From Streptomyces sp. Ru71 (GTDB lineage: Bacteria > Actinomycetota > Actinomycetes > Streptomycetales > Streptomycetaceae): a stretch of DNA of 32,705 nt. Below are positions 29,768-32,705 of the stretch, in pieces (positions within the stretch are counted from its first letter, which is position 1; each line of letters opens with the position of its first letter). A program made the position numbers and the translations under genes. The notes below the pieces were generated by a model that saw only the letters and a list, made by a program, of their open reading frames with translations, was not told where the DNA came from and made no database searches. The stretch spans positions 1 to 32,705 of the forward strand of contig NZ_PQSS01000082.1 in the NCBI RefSeq assembly GCF_002920535.1, written 5' to 3'.

Positions 29768-31390
29768 TCACTCGGCGGCGGCGAGCAGGCGTGCCTCGCT
29801 CTCCTCGTAGTGCTGACGGCTCCGGCGGCTGTCCGCGGCGTGGCGCCGGTGGTCCAGGCGGCTGCCCAGCCAGCCCGCCAGGTAGCCGAACGGGATGGAG
29901 ATCAGCCCGGTCGACTGCATGGGGAACCAGTGGAAGTCGACGTTCGGGAAGACCGCGGAGGGCGTGCCCGAGACGGCCTTGGAGAAGACCATCAGCACCA
30001 CCGCGCAGGCCGCACCGCCGTAGAGCGTGGCGAGCAGGCCGGTGCGGGTGAAGCCCTTCCAGAACAGGGAGTAGGTCAGCGCGGGAGCCACCGCGGACGC
30101 CCCGATGCAGACGGCCAGCGTCGTCAGCACGGCGACGTCCCAGTCCTGGACCACGGTGGAGAGCGCGATGGCGACGATGCCCACCGCCACGCTCGTCCAC
30201 GCCGCCACCGTCATCTCCGTACGCGGATCCGTCCGTCCGCGCCGCACCGCGTGGGCGAACAGGTCGTGGGCGAGCGACGAGGCCGCGGCCAGGGTCATTC
30301 CGGCGACCGAGGACAGCAGGGTGATGAAGACCATCCCCGCCACGGCCGAGTAGAGCATCGTCATGCCGGCGGAGTCGGGCCCGCCGCCGAGCACCTGGGA
30401 CAGCATGAGCAGCGCCGTCCTGCCGTGCGGGTCGACCGCGGTGATGGCCCGCGATCCCACCAGCGCCGCCGCGCCGGTCCCCACGACGATCACGAGCAGG
30501 CAGAAGGTGGTGACCGTGGCGACCGCCCAGGACATCGAGCGACGCACGGCCGGCACGTCCTGCGCGGAGTACAGACGCATGGTGATGTGGGGCAGACAGG
30601 CCACGCCGAGGACCACGGTGATCTGGAGACCGGCGAAGTCCAGCCGGTCCACGGCGGAGGTGCCCAGCTGAAGGCCCTGCTGGAGGAAGGCGGGTCCGGT
30701 GCCGCTGCCGTGCTGGGCGGCCCTCAGCACCTCTCCCGGGTTCCAGTCGAAGCGGTTCAGGACCAGCGCGGCGACGACGACGCTGGTGCCGAGCAGGATG
30801 ACGATCTTGATCATCTGCAGCAGGGCGGTGCCCCTCATACCGCCGAGCGCCGCGTAGATGATCATCAGGCTGCCCACGATGACGATGCAGGCGGTCCGGG
30901 CACCCTCCCCGTGCGGGATGTCCAGGATGAAGGTGAGCAGCGACCCGGCTCCGGAGAGCTGGACGACCAGGAAGGGCAGGGTCGCCGACAGCGTCACCAG
31001 GCAGGCGGCGACGCGCACGGCCCGGTCACGCCCGGGCAGGGTGCGGACCAGGACGTCGCCCATGGTGAACCGGCCGGCGTTGCGCAGGGGTTCGGCCAGC
31101 AGGAACATCAGCAGCACCAGGGACAGGGCGGTGCTGACCGCGAGGACATAGCCGTCGTACCCGGCGAGCGCGATGATGCCGGTGGTGCTCAGCACCGTGG
31201 CCGCGGAGATGTAGTCGCCCGCGATGGCCAGGCCGTTCTTGACCGGGGTGAGCGAGAGGTAGCCGGTGTAGAAGTTGGTCAGGTCGTCGCGGTCCGGTCC
31301 GGCCATCACGCAGATCAGCAGCGTGACGGTGACCAGGGCGGTGAACAGGACGAGGACGATGGCCTGCGTCCCGGAGCCGAAGTCGTTCAT
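29768..31390 (-). CDS. Sodium:solute symporter (SSS family, cation-acetate symporter type)
   Basis: A 540-residue integral membrane protein with about 13 helices. Early blocks DLTNFYTGYLSLTPVKNGLAIAGDYISAATVLSTTG match the ActP-type acetate and monocarboxylate symporters, followed by LAVSTALSLVLLMFLLAEPLRNAGRFTMGDVL. The Na+-coupled core is VVVLGVACLPHITMRLYSAQDVPAVRRS. It probably takes up acetate or another short-chain carboxylate. Its ATG overlaps the stop of the DUF485 gene (ATGA, 31387-31390), the arrangement seen for DUF485/actP pairs. The C terminus is a charged tail (RLDHRRHAADSRRSRQHYEE). Controlled by the promoter ahead of the DUF485 gene, with the palindrome at 31973-31989. Confidence 0.9.
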   Translation of the reverse strand: MNDFGSGTQAIVLVLFTALVTVTLLICVMAGPDRDDLTNFYTGYLSLTPVKNGLAIAGDYISAATVLSTTGIIALAGYDGYVLAVSTALSLVLLMFLLAEPLRNAGRFTMGDVLVRTLPGRDRAVRVAACLVTLSATLPFLVVQLSGAGSLLTFILDIPHGEGARTACIVIVGSLMIIYAALGGMRGTALLQMIKIVILLGTSVVVAALVLNRFDWNPGEVLRAAQHGSGTGPAFLQQGLQLGTSAVDRLDFAGLQITVVLGVACLPHITMRLYSAQDVPAVRRSMSWAVATVTTFCLLVIVVGTGAAALVGSRAITAVDPHGRTALLMLSQVLGGGPDSAGMTMLYSAVAGMVFITLLSSVAGMTLAAASSLAHDLFAHAVRRGRTDPRTEMTVAAWTSVAVGIVAIALSTVVQDWDVAVLTTLAVCIGASAVAPALTYSLFWKGFTRTGLLATLYGGAACAVVLMVFSKAVSGTPSAVFPNVDFHWFPMQSTGLISIPFGYLAGWLGSRLDHRRHAADSRRSRQHYEESEARLLAAAE

Positions 31391-31911
31391 CTCGCCACCC
31401 CCGCGGCCCGGCCGGCCGTCCGCTCCCTGACGGCGTCGGCCAACGGGTCGACCGAGCGCCGTGCGCTGCGTCCGTACCAGAAGACCGCCCAGAAGGTGAC
31501 GACGAGCTGCAGGACGCCCAGGGCCATTCCCAGGCTCAGCTCCCCGGCGATCCTGGACCCCATCAGGTCCGGTGCGCCGCAGGAGAGCACCACGTACAGC
31601 ACGAACGAGCCGAGCGCGGCGAGCGTGGAGACCCGGCGCAGCACGCGATAGGCCGAGCGGAGAGCGGCGAGGCCATCGTCGCGCCGAGGGGTCTCGGGCC
31701 CGTGCGGCGCCTGCCACGGGGCCGGCGCGTACGTGTCCTGTCGTGGGTCCCGTCCGAACGCGTCGTGTCGTGGGTCCCGCCCGAACGCGTCGTGTCGCGG
31801 GTCCCACCCGTACGCCTCGTGTCGTGGGGCGTGGCCGGACGGCGCGGTCCGCGGCTGCGTCCATTCCGGCGATGCCGGCTGCGGGTACCGCCCGTCGTCG
31901 GGATATGTCAT
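31387..31911 (-). CDS. DUF485 membrane protein with a repeat-bearing N terminus
   Basis: A 174-residue protein. The C-terminal 100 residues are the DUF485 part: SAYRVLRRVSTLAALGSFVLYVVLSCGAP, then ELSLGMALGVLQLVVTFWAVFWYGRSARRSVDPLAD. These are two transmembrane helices, as in the small partner of SSS symporters. The N-terminal 75 residues are disordered and hold nearly exact repeats of DPRHDAFGR with variants DPRHEAYGW and DPRQDTY. At DNA level they are three 27-bp units (31739-31819). Family members are normally short; this extension is extra. The ATG at 31911 overlaps no other gene. Co-expressed with the symporter through an ATGA overlap. The role of DUF485 in transport is unclear. Confidence 0.82.
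   Translation of the reverse strand: MTYPDDGRYPQPASPEWTQPRTAPSGHAPRHEAYGWDPRHDAFGRDPRHDAFGRDPRQDTYAPAPWQAPHGPETPRRDDGLAALRSAYRVLRRVSTLAALGSFVLYVVLSCGAPDLMGSRIAGELSLGMALGVLQLVVTFWAVFWYGRSARRSVDPLADAVRERTAGRAAGVAR
31739..31819 (-). repeat. Three 27-bp tandem repeats inside the DUF485 gene
   Basis: Units at 31739-31765, 31766-31792 and 31793-31819, the first two differing at one base and the third at a few. They encode nine-residue repeats in the disordered cytoplasmic N terminus. Confidence 0.9.
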
Positions 31912-31972
31912 CGCGTGGCCTTCCGATGCTGCGGGGAACCGTTGAGGCTGGAGAAGTTCGTGGCGGCGCACG

Positions 31973-31989
31973 TTACCGACTGGTCGGAA
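31973..31989. promoter_or_regulatory. Palindrome TTACCGACTGGTCGGAA, probable TetR-type operator
   Basis: CCGAC-TG-GTCGG symmetric core with flanking TTA/AA, about 60 bp upstream of the DUF485 start. It shares the core AC-TGGTCGG with the site at 32132. Confidence 0.6.
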
Positions 31990-32131
31990 TGCCTGATAAG
32001 CCTGTCGGCTGTTACGTTTCGAACTCGTGATCCGCCCCCGGACGGCAGTGGCGGACTGCGGCGGGAGGGCCTCCGCACCCTAGGCGTGGGACGGCCGGGC
32101 CGCTCTGTGGCGAATATCACTGCCCCTGCCG

Positions 32132-32147
32132 TACCTACTGGTCGGTA
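32132..32147. promoter_or_regulatory. Palindrome TACCTACTGGTCGGTA, probable TetR-type operator
   Basis: Symmetric apart from one base pair and the central dinucleotide, 33 bp before the oxidoreductase start, in its probable promoter. Same core as the site at 31973. Confidence 0.65.
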
Positions 32148-32180
32148 TGGTCGCAGGGAGCCGTGACGACAGGAGGCGCT

Positions 32181-32705
32181 ATGTCTGCGACCAACCGCCA
32201 GATCCGTCTGGCAGCCCGCCCCGTGGGCGAGGTCAAGCCAGAGGACTGGGAACATGCCGAGGGGCCCGTCGAGGAGCCGGGCCCGGGCCGGTTCGCGGGC
32301 CGGACCCGCGTCATCTCCCTGGACCCGGCCATGCGCGGCTGGCTGGACGACCGCCCCTCCTACCTGCCCCCGGTGGGCATCGGCGAGGTGATGCGCGCCG
32401 GATCGGTCATCGAGGTCACCGCCTCCCAGCACCCCGATTTCCAGCCGGGCGACCATGTGGTGGGCACCTTCGGCGTCCAGGAGTACGTGGTCTCCGACGG
32501 CCGGGGCGCGATGAAGGTCGACACCTCCCTCGCCCCGCCCTCCACGTATCTCGGCGCGCTCGGCATGCCCGGGATGACCGCCTACTTCGGCCTGCTGGAC
32601 GTCGGGGCGCTGCAGGAAGGCGAGACCGTCGTGGTGTCGGGGGCCGCTGGAGCGGTCGGCACCATCGCGGGACAGATCGCGAAGGCCAAGGGCTGCCGGG
32701 TCGTC
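32181..32705 (+). CDS. NADP-dependent oxidoreductase, MDR superfamily (3' truncated by window)
   Basis: The first 175 residues are visible. ISLDPAMRGWLDDRPSYLPPVGIGEVMRAG is the conserved N-terminal block of leukotriene B4 12-hydroxydehydrogenase / curcumin reductase (CurA-like) enzymes. FQPGDHVVGTFGVQEYVV follows, and the nucleotide fold begins with TVVVSGAAGAVGTIAGQIAKAKGCRVV at the window edge. Such zinc-free enzymes reduce the double bond of enones and alkenals with NADPH and help detoxify reactive carbonyls. AGGAGG lies 4 bp before the ATG, an excellent ribosome binding site. The upstream palindrome suggests control by a TetR-type repressor not seen in the window, possibly just beyond its right end. 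Confidence 0.9.
   Translation, partial: MSATNRQIRLAARPVGEVKPEDWEHAEGPVEEPGPGRFAGRTRVISLDPAMRGWLDDRPSYLPPVGIGEVMRAGSVIEVTASQHPDFQPGDHVVGTFGVQEYVVSDGRGAMKVDTSLAPPSTYLGALGMPGMTAYFGLLDVGALQEGETVVVSGAAGAVGTIAGQIAKAKGCRVV

Overview
The window is high-GC actinobacterial DNA and almost certainly a Streptomyces chromosome. GC is heavily biased to third codon positions, many starts are GTG, ATGA stop/start overlaps are common, and the families are typical of the genus (SCO2400-like zinc-ribbon protein, DUF3761 protein, DUF4236-TerD fusion, many TetR/MarR/LacI/PaaX regulators). I see no rRNA, tRNA, CRISPR array, integrase or transposase.

Layout, left to right. 1-2.4 kb: the 3' end of an amidohydrolase gene, a membrane-anchored Mrr-like protein with an altered active site, and a minus-strand pair (SCO2400-like zinc-ribbon membrane protein, HicB-like protein). 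2.4-6.9 kb: a decayed LacI-family remnant, a PaaX-family regulator, then a secreted alpha/beta hydrolase and an MFS exporter behind a clear promoter with a palindromic operator. 6.8-10.3 kb: two TetR modules. One is a divergent FMN reductase/TetR pair with two matching operators. The other is a TetR plus FAD monooxygenase operon whose promoter carries three operator copies spaced exactly 15 bp apart; the monooxygenase has no ordinary start codon. 10.3-15.9 kb: a LacI regulator, thioredoxin, a flavin disulfide reductase, an ABC-F ATPase preceded by a possible leaderless leader-peptide ORF, and a peptide deformylase. 15.9-18.4 kb: a TPR protein, two coupled MarR/winged-helix regulators and a pirin. 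18.4-24.1 kb: a methyltransferase, then a three-gene plus-strand accessory cluster: a DUF3761 membrane-anchored protein, a DUF4236-TerD fusion, and a CoiA-like zinc-finger protein with codon use unlike its neighbours. 24.1-29.4 kb: a minus-strand operon of SDR, cydA, cydB and a CPA1-type cation/proton antiporter. 29.4-32.7 kb: a DUF485 protein and sodium:solute symporter operon, divergent from a truncated NADP-dependent oxidoreductase, with similar palindromes in front of both.

The overall theme is redox and stress adaptation: FMN reductase, thioredoxin, disulfide reductase, pirin, bd oxidase, SDR and MDR reductases, each close to its own one-component regulator. The least-described part is the DUF3761 / DUF4236-TerD / CoiA-like cluster (19.4-24.0 kb). 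It combines a Ter-type stress protein with a possible nucleic-acid-processing fold and is my main candidate for an undescribed system. All functions are assigned by reading motifs; no database search was run.
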